DNA from: Hyphomicrobiales bacterium
Lineage (GTDB): Bacteria; Pseudomonadota; Alphaproteobacteria; Rhizobiales; Beijerinckiaceae
Length of the DNA stretch: 64,000 nucleotides
Assembly (NCBI GenBank): GCA_900466745.1
Contig: UBNE01000003.1
Coordinates: 186,001 to 250,000, forward strand
Direction of reading: 5' to 3'
Shown here: positions 1 through 9,330 of the stretch, in pieces
How positions within the stretch are numbered: the stretch's first letter is position 1
Layout: each line of letters begins with the position of its first letter
Translations under genes and position numbers: made by a program
The notes under the pieces: model-generated
Told to the model about the DNA's origin: nothing
Seen by the model: only the letters and a program-made list of their open reading frames with translations
The model's database searches: none

Positions 1-1453
1 CCTGCGACAGGGGATGGCGCGAATGTGCGCCCAGGGCGGCGGCCATGGCAAGCATGCCGGGCTCGATGTCGACCGCATTGGTGAGCCTCGGGCGCCCGGC
101 CGTCAGCGTCCCGGTCTTGTCGAAGACGACGGTGTCGATCTCGGTCAGGCGCTCCATCGCCGCGCCGTCGCGGACCATCACGCCGCGGTCGAACAGGCGG
201 CGGGCCGCGACCACCTGGACGATCGGCACGGCCAAGGCGAGCGCGCAGGGGCAGGTGATGATCAGCACCGCGATGGCGATGGTGATGGCCTTGTGCCAGT
301 CGCCGTCGACGAGCATCCAGCCGAGGAAGGTCAGGAAGGCGGCGAGATGGACGACCGGCGCGTAGAGCGACGAGACACGGTCGGCGATGCGCCGGTAGCG
401 CGTGCGCCCGCCCTCCGCCGCCTCCATCATGCGCAGCATCTCGGCCAGGAAGGAATCCTCGGCGCGCGCCGTGGCCTCGAGCGTCAGCGGCCCGGTGAGG
501 TTGAGCGTTCCCGCCTGCACCGGCGCGCCGGGCCCGACGCGCCTCGGCCAGCTCTCGCCATTGACCAGCGAGCAGTCCAGATCGGAGGCGCCGCCGACCA
601 CCCGCGCATCGACGCAGATGCGCTCCCCCGCCGCCACCGCCAGCCGCATGCCGGGCTCGATCTCGCCGGTCTCGCGATAGTCGCGGCTGCCGTCGGGTGC
701 GATCACGATCGCGCCGCGGGGTGCGAGGCGGGCGAGGCCGAGCACGGCGGAGCGGGCCTTGTCGCGCATCACATGGTCGAGCGTGCGCCCGACGAGGAGG
801 AAGAACAGCAGCGAGACGCCAGCGTCGAAATAGGCGTGGTCGGCGTGGTTGAAGGTCTCGTAGAGGCTCATCGCATAGGACATCGTCACGCCGATGGCGA
901 TGGGCACGTCCATGTTCATGCGGCCGTGGCGCAGCGCGCTCCAGGCCGAGCGGTAGAAGATGCGGCCGGCGAAGACCAAGGCGGGCAGGGCGATCAGCGC
1001 CGAGATCCAGTGGAACAGGTCGCGGGTGGGGCCGTCGGCGCCGGACCAGACCGAGACCGACAGCAGCATGACGTTGCTGGCGGCGAAGCCCGAGACCGCG
1101 ACCGCCCGCAGCAGCTCCGAGAGGGTCCGCTCCTTGCCGAGATCGGCCTCGTCGAACAGATGCGGCGGATAGCCCAGCCCCGACAGGGTTTCGACCAGCG
1201 GCGGCGGCCGGTCCTCCGTGAAGCGGATGGTGACGCGCCGGGTCGAGAGGTTGACGCGGGCGTCGGTCACGCCCTCCAGGCGCGACAGCCCCTGCTCGAC
1301 GGTGCGGATGCAGGCGCCGCAATGCACCGCCGGAAGCGACAATTCGATCCGTGCCGTCCCGTCGCCGAGGCTGCGGGCGGCGTGGCGCAGTTCGTCCGCC
1401 GACAGGCTGCCGGCATCCGCGAAGGCTTCGGCACCCGGCGCGCAGCAGCTCAT
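1..1453 (-). CDS. fixI: Copper-translocating P1B-type ATPase FixI (partial, C-terminus outside window)
   Basis: Inner-membrane copper pump needed for cytochrome cbb3 oxidase assembly. About 484 N-terminal residues are present, and the rest lies left of position 1. Visible parts in order: a Cys-rich start (MSCCAPG), a heavy-metal-associated domain with HCGAC (C45, C48), membrane helices, the transmembrane metal site CPC at residues 401-403 inside TCPCALALA, and the phosphorylation loop DKTGTLT with D445. The ATG at 1453 overlaps the fixH stop as ATGA, which supports this start and translational coupling. The CPC motif and the position after fixGH favour FixI/CopA2-type over a general CopA. The nucleotide-binding domain cannot be judged here. 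Confidence 0.95.
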   Translation of the reverse strand, partial: MSCCAPGAEAFADAGSLSADELRHAARSLGDGTARIELSLPAVHCGACIRTVEQGLSRLEGVTDARVNLSTRRVTIRFTEDRPPPLVETLSGLGYPPHLFDEADLGKERTLSELLRAVAVSGFAASNVMLLSVSVWSGADGPTRDLFHWISALIALPALVFAGRIFYRSAWSALRHGRMNMDVPIAIGVTMSYAMSLYETFNHADHAYFDAGVSLLFFLLVGRTLDHVMRDKARSAVLGLARLAPRGAIVIAPDGSRDYRETGEIEPGMRLAVAAGERICVDARVVGGASDLDCSLVNGESWPRRVGPGAPVQAGTLNLTGPLTLEATARAEDSFLAEMLRMMEAAEGGRTRYRRIADRVSSLYAPVVHLAAFLTFLGWMLVDGDWHKAITIAIAVLIITCPCALALAVPIVQVVAARRLFDRGVMVRDGAAMERLTEIDTVVFDKTGTLTAGRPRLTNAVDIEPGMLAMAAALGAHSRHPLSQ

Positions 1454-1944
1454 CGGATCGTTCCGCCGCGGACGGTCAGGCGCTTCCGGTCGTGATAGGG
1501 CCGGTCGAGCCCGGCTTCGGCGTGGATCTCGACGATCCAGACGCCGTCGCGCAGGGCGACCGGGGCCGCCAGCGCGCCGTCCGGCTGTAGGGTCAGGGTG
1601 ACGTCCTGGTCCTCCGACTCGTAGGCGGGGCGGCGGAAGCTCGCCGCGGCGCGGGTGGCCGGCACCGCCCGGCCCTGGCCGTCGGTCAGCCGGTAGCTGA
1701 CCCGGCCGTCGGCGATGGCGAGCGCGGAGGTCCAGCCCAGCGCCGCCTGCGCGCGGCCGGCCGCGGCCTTCTCGTTGAAGTCGCGGCTGGCGACATAGGT
1801 GTTCTCGACGATGAGGCCGGTCCAGCTCGACCGGGCGAGGAAGGCCATCGTCAGATTCACGGCGATGATGACCGAGAAGAAGGCGACCATGATGGCCAGC
1901 ACATGCCGGCCGGTCAGTTCGCGTCGTCCGCCGACAGGGCTCAT
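1450..1944 (-). CDS. fixH: FixH/CcoH cbb3 oxidase assembly protein
   Basis: Small membrane protein of 164 residues required for maturation of cytochrome cbb3 oxidase. It has a short cytoplasmic start (MSPVGGRRELTGRHV), one strong transmembrane helix at about residues 15-37, then a periplasmic beta-rich domain with the family feature of a YV.S.DFNEKA-like segment (residues about 48-58). Both ends overlap neighbours as ATGA (fixG upstream, fixI downstream), so the three are translationally coupled. Length and order match FixH in fixGHIS operons. Confidence 0.92.
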   Translation of the reverse strand: MSPVGGRRELTGRHVLAIMVAFFSVIIAVNLTMAFLARSSWTGLIVENTYVASRDFNEKAAAGRAQAALGWTSALAIADGRVSYRLTDGQGRAVPATRAAASFRRPAYESEDQDVTLTLQPDGALAAPVALRDGVWIVEIHAEAGLDRPYHDRKRLTVRGGTIR

Positions 1945-3500
1945 GGGCTCGGTTCCGGTGCGTCGAAGGTGGCGTCGTAATGGTCGCTTTCGGAGCTCGA
2001 CTTGTCCTGGACCGAGAAGCGGACGTGCTGCGTCGCGCCGGCGACCTCCCCGCGCGGCTGGCGCACATAGACGCGCAGGGTCTTGAGCCTGTCCGGCTCG
2101 AGCTCGACGATGAAGGAGCGCCCGGCCGGCTGGTTCATGCCGACGATGGTCATCTCGCCTCCAGGCAGTCCCTCCAGCGACATGGTGATGGTCCGCAGCT
2201 CGGGGACCATGTTCAGGAGCTTGACCGTGTAGCCGTTGCGGATCGCGCCGTCGGCCAGGACGACGAATTGCGGGTTGCGGTCGGCCAGGACGCTCATCTG
2301 CAGCCGGTCCCGCGTCAGCAGGGCGAAGAGCAGGCCGAGCCCGACCAGCGACCAGGCGCCGAGATAGATCAGCGTGCGCGGCCGCAGCAGATTCCCGAGG
2401 TGGAAGGTGGCGACCTTGTCCGAGAGCCTGCCGCCGGCGCCGCGCACCCGGCGGGGGTCGACGGCGGAGGTTCCGCCCGCGGTCGCCAGCGCCATGTTGG
2501 AATCGTATTCCGCCAGCGTCGCATAGGCGATCAGCCCGCGATCCTTGCCGAGCTTGTCCATGACGCTGTCGCAGGCGTCGATGCAGAGCGCGCAGGTGAT
2601 GCATTCGAGCTGCTGGCCGTCGCGGATGTCGATGCCCATCGGGCAGACCGCGACGCAGGCATTGCAGTCGACGCAATCGCCGACCGCCTGGCCGGCTGCG
2701 GCGGCCTTCTTCGCATGGCGCGTGCGCGGCTCTCCGCGCCAGTCGTTATAGGTGACGGTGAGCGAGTTCTCGTCGAGCATCGCCGCCTGGATACGCGGCC
2801 AGGGGCACATATAGGTGCAGACCTGCTCGCGCATCAGCCCGCCGAAGACGTAGGTGGTGGCGGTCAGGATCGCCACGGTGATGTAGGCCACCGCGGCGGC
2901 CCTTCCGGTCACCAGCGCGTGCAGCAATGTCGGCGCATCGGCGAAATAGAAGATCCAGGCGCCGCCCGTCGCCATCGCGACGGCCAGCCAGACCGCGTGC
3001 TTGGAGACCCGCTTCGCCAGCTTCCCGGCCGACCAGGGCGCGGCATCGAGCCTGATGCGGGCATTGCGGTCGCCCTCGATGGCGCGCTCGATCACCAGGA
3101 AGAGATCGACCCAGACCGTCTGCGGGCAGGCGTAGCCGCACCAGGCGCGCCCGATGGTCGAGGTCACCAGGAAGAGCCCGAAGCCGGCCATGATCAGCAG
3201 TCCGGCGACGAAATAGAGCTCCTGCGGCCAGATCTCGATGGGGAAGAAGTAGAAGCGCCGGTTCGCGAGATCGACCAGCACCGCCTGGTCGGGCGCGTGC
3301 GGGCCGCGGTCCCAGCGCAGCCAGGGCGTCAGATAATAGATGCCGAGCGTGACCAGCATCACGAGCCATTTGAAGCGCCGGAAGCGACCCTCGGCCCGCT
3401 TGGGGAAGATCTTCTTGCGTGCGGCGTAGAGCGGCTGGCGCACGCGCGCCGAATTGACCGCCGTTGCGTCAAACGTCTCGATATCCGACGTTTTGAGCAT
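1941..3500 (-). CDS. fixG: FixG/CcoG, cbb3 oxidase accessory iron-sulfur membrane protein
   Basis: Protein of 519 residues of the FixG/CcoG family. Family members are polytopic ferredoxin-like proteins linked to copper reduction during cbb3 assembly. Visible: membrane helices at about residues 44-62, 95-115, 168-188, 205-222 and 330-350; the CGYACPQTVW motif (121-130); CTYMCPW (228-233); and two 4Fe-4S cysteine sets (C276, C279, C282, C286 and C300, C303, C306, C310). The C-terminal part is an Ig-like periplasmic domain. It lies 89 bases after fixP and overlaps fixH, so it probably starts the second half of one fix transcript. Confidence 0.95.
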   Translation of the reverse strand: MLKTSDIETFDATAVNSARVRQPLYAARKKIFPKRAEGRFRRFKWLVMLVTLGIYYLTPWLRWDRGPHAPDQAVLVDLANRRFYFFPIEIWPQELYFVAGLLIMAGFGLFLVTSTIGRAWCGYACPQTVWVDLFLVIERAIEGDRNARIRLDAAPWSAGKLAKRVSKHAVWLAVAMATGGAWIFYFADAPTLLHALVTGRAAAVAYITVAILTATTYVFGGLMREQVCTYMCPWPRIQAAMLDENSLTVTYNDWRGEPRTRHAKKAAAAGQAVGDCVDCNACVAVCPMGIDIRDGQQLECITCALCIDACDSVMDKLGKDRGLIAYATLAEYDSNMALATAGGTSAVDPRRVRGAGGRLSDKVATFHLGNLLRPRTLIYLGAWSLVGLGLLFALLTRDRLQMSVLADRNPQFVVLADGAIRNGYTVKLLNMVPELRTITMSLEGLPGGEMTIVGMNQPAGRSFIVELEPDRLKTLRVYVRQPRGEVAGATQHVRFSVQDKSSSESDHYDATFDAPEPSP

Positions 3501-3589
3501 GTCCGTGATCTCCTAGCCGGGCCTCCTCCCGGGAGGCGCCGGCCATCGTTCCAGGGGCCGCGCGGGACCCGATCGCCTCGCGCGCGCCG

Positions 3590-4468
3590 CTACCTGCCGC
3601 CCCCGAGCGAGTGGACATAGACCGTCAGCTCCTTGACGAGCGTGTCGCCGAGGCGGCCCGCCCAGGCGGGCATGACGCCGTGCCGCGGCGCCCTGATCTG
3701 CGCGGCGATCGCCGCCGGGGTCGCGCCGTAGAGCCAGATGGCGTCGGTCAGGTCCGGGGCGCCGAGCTCGCGATTGCCCTTGCCGGCCTCGCCATGGCAG
3801 ACGGCGCAGTTCTGGGCGAACACCGCCTTGCCGGCGGCGAGATCGGCCGGGGCCGCCCCGTCCGCCTTGCCCGACAGCGACAGCACATGGGAGGTGACCT
3901 GCGCGATCTGCCGGGAGTCGAGCATGCCGCCGAAGGCCGGCATCTCGGAGATCCGGGTGTCGGGATCCTCGGTGTAGCGGATGCCGTGGGCGATGGTCTG
4001 CTGGATGTCCCTGGCGGTGCCGCCCCAGAGCCATTCGTCGTCGTTGAGGTTGGGATAGCCCGGCGAGCCCTGCGCGCCCGAGCCGTGGCACTGCACGCAG
4101 TTGACCTTGAACGCGGCGGCGCCCGCCGCGGCGGCGAAGCTGCGCAGCGTGTCGTCGGCCATGATCTCGTCGATCGTCTTCGAGGAGATCGCCGCGATAT
4201 AGCCGGCCTTGGCCTCCTGGGCGGCGTTCAGCTCCTTCTTGATCTCGCCCCGGCTGGAATATCCGAGCAGGCCGGTCGTCGCCGTGCGCAGCAGCGGCCA
4301 GGCGGGGTAGGCGACCATATAGGCCAGCGCCCAGACGATGGTCGCGTAGAAGGTGATCAGCCACCAGCGCGGCATCGGGGTGTCGAGTTCCTTGATCCCG
4401 TCCCAGGAATGCCCGGTCGTGGAGACGCCGGTGACCTGGTCGACTTCCTTTTCGCTCATCTCAGTCAT
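3590..4468 (-). CDS. fixP: Cytochrome c oxidase cbb3-type subunit III (diheme cytochrome c)
   Basis: FixP/CcoP, 292 residues. It carries electrons to the catalytic subunit through two covalently bound hemes in the periplasm. An N-terminal FixP_N segment with one transmembrane helix (about residues 35-60) precedes two cytochrome c domains with heme motifs CVQCH (C124, C127, H128) and CAVCH (C221, C224, H225). Both distal methionine regions are present (MPAFGGML near 176, and a second in the C-terminal domain). The start lies inside the last codons of fixQ (8-base overlap), the usual fixQ-fixP coupling. Confidence 0.96.
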   Translation of the reverse strand: MTEMSEKEVDQVTGVSTTGHSWDGIKELDTPMPRWWLITFYATIVWALAYMVAYPAWPLLRTATTGLLGYSSRGEIKKELNAAQEAKAGYIAAISSKTIDEIMADDTLRSFAAAAGAAAFKVNCVQCHGSGAQGSPGYPNLNDDEWLWGGTARDIQQTIAHGIRYTEDPDTRISEMPAFGGMLDSRQIAQVTSHVLSLSGKADGAAPADLAAGKAVFAQNCAVCHGEAGKGNRELGAPDLTDAIWLYGATPAAIAAQIRAPRHGVMPAWAGRLGDTLVKELTVYVHSLGGGR

Positions 4469-4613
4469 CCTGAAGCGGAATGCGGGCGGCCTCGTCGGCC
4501 TTGGCGCGGCTGCCGGGGCGGAAGGCGAAGATCACGGCGCCGACGAAGAACAGGGCCATGCCCAGCAGGCCCCAACTGTCGGCGAAATGCCGCATGGCGG
4601 TGTAGGTCTCCAT
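4461..4613 (-). CDS. fixQ: Cytochrome c oxidase cbb3-type subunit IV FixQ/CcoQ
   Basis: Small single-helix membrane subunit of 50 residues that stabilises the cbb3 complex. I chose the ATG at 4613 (METYTAMRHFADSWG) because it lies just after the fixO stop and gives the normal CcoQ length. A longer frame to 4649 would overlap fixO. One transmembrane helix (about residues 14-32) is followed by a short charged tail. It overlaps fixP by 8 bases. Confidence 0.93.
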   Translation of the reverse strand: METYTAMRHFADSWGLLGMALFFVGAVIFAFRPGSRAKADEAARIPLQDD

Positions 4614-4623
4614 CGCAGCCCCC

Positions 4624-5355
4624 TCAGCGATAGCCCGCGGTTTCGTCATAGGTGGAGAAATCGACCAGCGTGCCGAGCATCTGGAGATAGGCGACCAGCG
4701 CGTCCATCTCGGTCAGCTCCTGCTTCTTGCCGTCGAAATTGCCGATCTTGACCTTGGGATAGCGGGATTCGAGCCCGCTGCCGTCGGCGTCCGGGTCGGC
4801 CTGGGTCCGCATGTCCGACTCGGCATTGGCGATCATGTCGTCGGTATAGGGGACGCCGACCCGGCGATTGGCCACGAGATGGCCGGTGATGCCCGCGGTG
4901 TCGAGCGGCTTGTCCTTGAGGAAGGCGTAGCTCGGCATGACCGATTCCGGCACGACCGAGCGCGGCTCGACCAGATGCTGGACATGCCATTCATTGGAAT
5001 AGCGCTGCCCGACGCGGGCGAGGTCAGGGCCGGTGCGCTTCGAGCCCCACTGGAAGGAGTGGTCGTACATCGACTCGGCGGCCAGGCTGTAATGCCCGTA
5101 GCGCTCGACCTCGTCGCGGAACGGCCGGATCATCTGCGAGTGGCAGGCATAGCAGCCCTCGCGGATGTAGATGTTGCGCCCGGCCAGTTCGAGCGGGGTG
5201 TAGGGCCGCATGCCGTCGACCTTCTCGACGGTGTTCTGGAGGTAGAAGAGCGGCGCGATTTCGACGATGCCGCCGACCGTGACGACGGCGAGCGAGGCGA
5301 TCAGCAGCAGCGTCGCGTTCTTCTCGAGCTTGGCGTGGTTCTTCAGAATCGACAT
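4624..5355 (-). CDS. fixO: Cytochrome c oxidase cbb3-type subunit II (monoheme cytochrome c)
   Basis: FixO/CcoO, 243 residues, the membrane-anchored monoheme electron-transfer subunit of cbb3 oxidase. An N-terminal signal anchor spans about residues 15-38 and is followed by the heme-binding motif CYACH (C68, C71, H72). The axial methionine region is near MPSYAFL (about residue 150). It starts 9 bases after fixN and is followed closely by fixQ, as in canonical fixNOQP operons. Confidence 0.97.
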   Translation of the reverse strand: MSILKNHAKLEKNATLLLIASLAVVTVGGIVEIAPLFYLQNTVEKVDGMRPYTPLELAGRNIYIREGCYACHSQMIRPFRDEVERYGHYSLAAESMYDHSFQWGSKRTGPDLARVGQRYSNEWHVQHLVEPRSVVPESVMPSYAFLKDKPLDTAGITGHLVANRRVGVPYTDDMIANAESDMRTQADPDADGSGLESRYPKVKIGNFDGKKQELTEMDALVAYLQMLGTLVDFSTYDETAGYR

Positions 5356-5364
5356 GGATCACAC

Positions 5365-6987
5365 TCACTCGGCAGGCTGCGCGGCCAGGCCGCTCACCGG
5401 CTGTTCCCTGCCCATCGGCGCCTCGTCGCGGACGCGCCCGCGGATGGTCTGGTAGACGTTCCACGCCATCAGGAAGCCGCCGGCGAGGTAGAGCAGCCCG
5501 CCGGTGGCGCGCATGACGTAGTAGGGGTGCATGGCGGCGACGGTTTCGGCGAAGGAGTAGATCAGGAAGCCCTGCTCGTCGTATTCGCGCCACATCAGGC
5601 CCTGCATGATGCCCGACACCCACATCGCCGCGGCGTAGAGGACGATCCCCAGCGTCGCCAGCCAGAAGTGCCAGTTGACCATGCGGATCGAGTAGAGGCG
5701 CTCGCGCCCCCACAGCTTCGGCGTCAGGAAGTAGACGGCGGCGAAGGTGATCATGCCGTTCCAGCCCAGCGCGCCGGCATGGACGTGGGCGATGGTCCAG
5801 TCGGTGTAGTGCGAGAGCGCGTTGACCGCTTTGATCGACAGCATCGGCCCCTCGAAGGTCGCCATGCCGTAGAAGGCGATGGCGGCCACCATCAGGCGCA
5901 CGATCGGGTCGGTCCGGATCTTGTCCCAGGCGCCCGACAGGGTCATCAGCCCGTTGATCATGCCGCCCCAGGAGGGCATCCACAGCATGATCGAGAAGAC
6001 CATGCCCAGCGTCTGGGCCCAGTCGGGCACGGCCGTGTAGTGCAGATGGTGCGGGCCGGCCCAGATGTAGAGAAAGATGATCGACCAGAAATGGACGATC
6101 GACAGGCGGTAGGAATAGACCGGCCGGTTCACCTGCTTGGGCACGAAGTAATACATCATGGCCAGGAAGGGCACGGTCAGGAAGAAGGCCACCGCGTTGT
6201 GGCCGTACCACCATTGCGTGACCGCATCCTGCACGCCGGAGAAGGCGGAATAGCTCTTCGCGCCGAAGATCGAGACCGGCACCGCCATGTTGTTGATCAC
6301 GTGCAGCATGGCGATCGTGATGATGAACGACATGAAGAACCAGTTGGCCACGTAGATATGCGGCTCCTTGCGCCGCAGGATCGTGCCCATGAAGACGACG
6401 AGATAGGCGACCCAGACGATGGTGAGCCAGAGATCGACATACCATTCGGGCTCGGCGTATTCGCGCGACTGGGTGATGCCGAGCAGATAGCCCGTGGCGG
6501 CCATGACGATGAAGAGCTGGTAGCCCCAGAACACGAACCAGGCGAGGTCGCCGCCGAACAGCCGCGTGCGGCAGGTGCGCTGCACGACGTAGAACGAGCT
6601 GGCGATCAGCGCATTGCCGCCGAACGCGAAGATCACCGCCGAGGTGTGCAACGGGCGGACGCGGCCGAAACTGAACCAGGGCTCGACATTGAGGTCGGGG
6701 AAGGCGAGCTGGAAGGCGATCAGCACGCCGACGAGGAAGCCGACGACGCCCCAGAACACGGTGGCGATCACGCCGTAGCGGATCGGCTCGTCGAGATAGG
6801 CCGTCTCGTCGGCGGGGGAGGCCGGCGCGAAATCGGCGTTGCGCATCAGCAGGGCGGTGAAGCCGATCAGCACGAAGAAGACGATCCACATATGCTGCCG
6901 GAACAGGTCGTCGACCGCGAATGCGGCGCCCAGAAAGGCGATGAAAGCCAGCGCCCCGGAAAGGACGATCCCTATGCCATGCTTCAT
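5365..6987 (-). CDS. fixN: Cytochrome c oxidase cbb3-type subunit I (catalytic, heme-copper)
   Basis: FixN/CcoN, 540 residues, the polytopic catalytic subunit that reduces O2 at the heme b3-CuB centre and pumps protons. I chose the ATG at 6987 (MKHGIGIV). The frame stays open upstream to 7233, but that part is not membrane-like, and this start gives the usual family length. Conserved metal-binding histidines are visible: RPLHTS (H114), [17 protein letters not shown] and the [11 protein letters not shown] segment. First gene of the fixNOQPGHI operon. A FixK/FNR box centred about 170 bases upstream indicates induction at low oxygen. Confidence 0.97.
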   Translation of the reverse strand: MKHGIGIVLSGALAFIAFLGAAFAVDDLFRQHMWIVFFVLIGFTALLMRNADFAPASPADETAYLDEPIRYGVIATVFWGVVGFLVGVLIAFQLAFPDLNVEPWFSFGRVRPLHTSAVIFAFGGNALIASSFYVVQRTCRTRLFGGDLAWFVFWGYQLFIVMAATGYLLGITQSREYAEPEWYVDLWLTIVWVAYLVVFMGTILRRKEPHIYVANWFFMSFIITIAMLHVINNMAVPVSIFGAKSYSAFSGVQDAVTQWWYGHNAVAFFLTVPFLAMMYYFVPKQVNRPVYSYRLSIVHFWSIIFLYIWAGPHHLHYTAVPDWAQTLGMVFSIMLWMPSWGGMINGLMTLSGAWDKIRTDPIVRLMVAAIAFYGMATFEGPMLSIKAVNALSHYTDWTIAHVHAGALGWNGMITFAAVYFLTPKLWGRERLYSIRMVNWHFWLATLGIVLYAAAMWVSGIMQGLMWREYDEQGFLIYSFAETVAAMHPYYVMRATGGLLYLAGGFLMAWNVYQTIRGRVRDEAPMGREQPVSGLAAQPAE

Positions 6988-7608
6988 GAAGCGGCCCCCA
7001 AGCCTAAATGCCTCATGGCCGGCACCGCGCGGTGCCGGCCTTTCGTCAGATCTTCCAAACTGCCAGGGCGCTCTCACGCAGAGGGCCCATGTCCCGTCCT
7101 TCCGATCCCGCCTGGGCGCGAGGGTATAGTTCCGGCGCTCAGGCTGGACTTGATCGAGATCAAACCTGCGCGGAATGCGGCCGCGGCCCTCTGCCGCGGC
7201 GGGCGCCGGGGCTATCGCGGCGAGCGGCTTCACTGGCGACGCTCGGCGGCAACAAGGAGCGCTTGCCCCGGATCGAGGCCGTTTTACCTCCCGATGATCC
7301 GTCCTGCGCCAGGCTTGTCGGGGGGCCGGCGCCGTCCCAGCAGGCCTTCGCCGAGTAGGGCCGCGGGCTGAGACGATCCTGGGGGCGATGGCGCCGGAGG
7401 ACCGTGCGGCGCCGGAGCGCGGCGTCGAGGCCTTGCGCCAGGCGGTTCGCCGGCAGACCGAGGACAGGCGCTGACGCTTCGGCGGCAGGTCGCGGTCCCC
7501 GGGACAAGCCGATCGCTTGATCAGGGCGCGCGCGAAGGGCGCCCCTGCCGATCGCCGATACGCCGGGGCCGCCTGCGGGTGGGGTTTCGCGCGCTGACCT
7601 TCGGCGGC
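6988..7608. other. Intergenic region between fixN and the irtB-like gene
   Basis: About 620 bases without a convincing gene. It contains the anaerobox at 7150-7163 and presumably the fixN promoter. Open frames here (for example minus 7160-7663) have arginine- and proline-rich low-complexity translations typical of noncoding GC-rich DNA. I see no clear terminator for the irtB-like gene ending at 7609. Confidence 0.6.
7150..7163. promoter_or_regulatory. FixK/FnrN-type anaerobox upstream of fixN
   Basis: The sequence TTGATCGAGATCAA is a perfect TTGAT-N4-ATCAA palindrome, the known consensus of FNR/FixK activators. It lies 163 bases upstream of the chosen fixN start in otherwise gene-free DNA. 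That is consistent with a promoter having this box near -40 and a leader of about 120 bases. Confidence 0.85.
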
Positions 7609-9330
7609 TCAGGAATGTTCCTGGGCGAAGGTCCAGTTCCGAGCCGCCTGGCGATGCGTCCAATAGGCGGCGAAGCGCCCGCCAGCCGCGATCAGCTCAT
7701 CGCGGGAACCGGCCTCGACCACGCGCCCCTCTTCGACGAACAGGATCCGGTCGGCGCGGGCGATGGTCTCCAGCCGGTGCGCCACGATGAGAACCGTGCG
7801 CTGCCCGAACCGGCTCAGCGCCGTCACCACCGCGGCCTCGTTCAAGGCATCGAGCCCGCTCGTCGCCTCGTCGAGCAGCAGGATCGGCGCGTCCTTCAGG
7901 AGGGCGCGGGCGATGCTGACGCGCTGGCGCTCGCCGCCGGAAAGGGCCGCGCCGCCCTCGCCGACCGGCGCGTCCCAGCCGCCGAGGCGCTCGACGATCT
8001 CGACGACGCCGGCAGCCGCGGCCGCGGCGTGCAATTCCGCGTCGCTGGCCTCCGGCCGGGCGACGCGGATATTCTCGGCGATGCCGCCTTCGAAGAGCTG
8101 GACGTTCTGGAAGACGATGGCGAGCTGGTCCATCAGCGTCGCGGGATCGTAGCTGCGGACGTCGTGGCCGCAGACGCGGACCTCGCCGACATCGGCGTCG
8201 TGGAGCCGCGCGACCAGCGACAGGATGGTGCTCTTGCCCCCGCCCGAAGGGCCGACGATCGCGGTGGTGCTGCCGGCGGGCACGGTGAAGGAGATGTCGG
8301 CGAGGACCCGCAGCCCGTCCGGGCTGAAGCCGACATGGGTGAACGCGATCGCCGGCGGCCCCGGCCTGGCGCCGATCTGTGGCCTGGTCTGGGCCGGCAC
8401 GTCGAGGATGGCGAGCGTGCGGCCCGCGGCGCCATAGGCTCCCTCCAGCGCCGGGAACAGCTCCGAGAGCGTGTTGAGCGGCTCCAGGAAGCGCAGCACC
8501 ACGACGATCAGCGCGACCGTGCGCGCGGCGTCGGTCATGCCGCTGGCGAACATCCAGGCCAGCATCGCCACCAGCGCGAGCAGGGTGATCTGCATCGCGA
8601 GCGAGAAGACGAGCGTTCCCGGCACGGTGAACCAGAGCAGGCGCAGGCCGCTGCGGCGCTGCGCCGCGAGGGCCTCGCCGAGCGGCGTGCCGTCGACGCC
8701 GATGCGTCCCGCGGCGCGCAGCACGAGCTGCGAGCGGGCGAATTCCTCGGTGCGGGCTGCGGCGGCTTCCGAGACGGCGGCGTAATCCGCCTCGACCTGG
8801 CGCAGCAGCCGCCCCGCGAGAAGCAGCGCGCCGAACAGCAGCGGCACCGCCGCGAGCGCGGCGAGCCCGAGCGGCCAGGCGACGAAGAGCAGGCCGATGC
8901 CGATCGCCGGAGGCAGCATGACGCTGATCGAGGCAAGGGTCGCGAGGTTGACGGTGCTGGCGAACAGTTCCGGCACCGCGCCGGCGAGCGCCCGCTTCGC
9001 CTGGGACTGGCGCTCGGCGCCGAACCAGCCGATCGGCACCGCCAGCAGGTGGTCGACGAGGCGGCGGTTCATCGAGGTCATCATCGCGAAGCCGAGATCG
9101 AAGGCCCGCATCACCAGATGGCGCTCCAGCACCCAGCCGGCGACGACGCTCGCCGCGAGGGCGCCGAGCCAGGGCAAGGCGCCGCGCGGATCCGGCGAGA
9201 ACAGCTCGCCCAGCAGCGGCACCAGCAGCAGCGCCGCGGCCGCGCGCAGGATCGCGGCGGCGGCGGCGAAGAGGAGATAGGGCACGAGGCGGGGGCGGGC
9301 CTCCGCCGGAAGCAGGGCGGAGACGATCAT
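7609..9330 (-). CDS. IrtB-like ABC transporter half (siderophore import, exporter fold)
   Basis: Fused membrane and ATPase half-transporter of 573 residues. An ABC type-1 transmembrane domain (about residues 1-300) precedes an ATPase domain with Walker A GPSGGGKST (K366), signature LSGGERQRVSIA and Walker B ILLLDEAT. The ATG at 9330 overlaps the stop of the upstream gene as ATGA, so the two are made together and probably form a heterodimer. Partner architecture and length match mycobacterial IrtB and enterobacterial YbtQ, which use an exporter fold to import ferric siderophores. An export role is possible on fold alone, but the fused siderophore-reductase domain of the partner argues for import. 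Confidence 0.85.
   Translation of the reverse strand: MIVSALLPAEARPRLVPYLLFAAAAAILRAAAALLLVPLLGELFSPDPRGALPWLGALAASVVAGWVLERHLVMRAFDLGFAMMTSMNRRLVDHLLAVPIGWFGAERQSQAKRALAGAVPELFASTVNLATLASISVMLPPAIGIGLLFVAWPLGLAALAAVPLLFGALLLAGRLLRQVEADYAAVSEAAAARTEEFARSQLVLRAAGRIGVDGTPLGEALAAQRRSGLRLLWFTVPGTLVFSLAMQITLLALVAMLAWMFASGMTDAARTVALIVVVLRFLEPLNTLSELFPALEGAYGAAGRTLAILDVPAQTRPQIGARPGPPAIAFTHVGFSPDGLRVLADISFTVPAGSTTAIVGPSGGGKSTILSLVARLHDADVGEVRVCGHDVRSYDPATLMDQLAIVFQNVQLFEGGIAENIRVARPEASDAELHAAAAAAGVVEIVERLGGWDAPVGEGGAALSGGERQRVSIARALLKDAPILLLDEATSGLDALNEAAVVTALSRFGQRTVLIVAHRLETIARADRILFVEEGRVVEAGSRDELIAAGGRFAAYWTHRQAARNWTFAQEHS

Noticed and set aside
4879-7371. Very long plus-strand open frame (830 codons) opposite fixN-fixO
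   Set aside because: The translation is His/Asp/Arg-rich low complexity, an antisense artefact of GC-rich codon use. The minus strand encodes clear cbb3 subunits.
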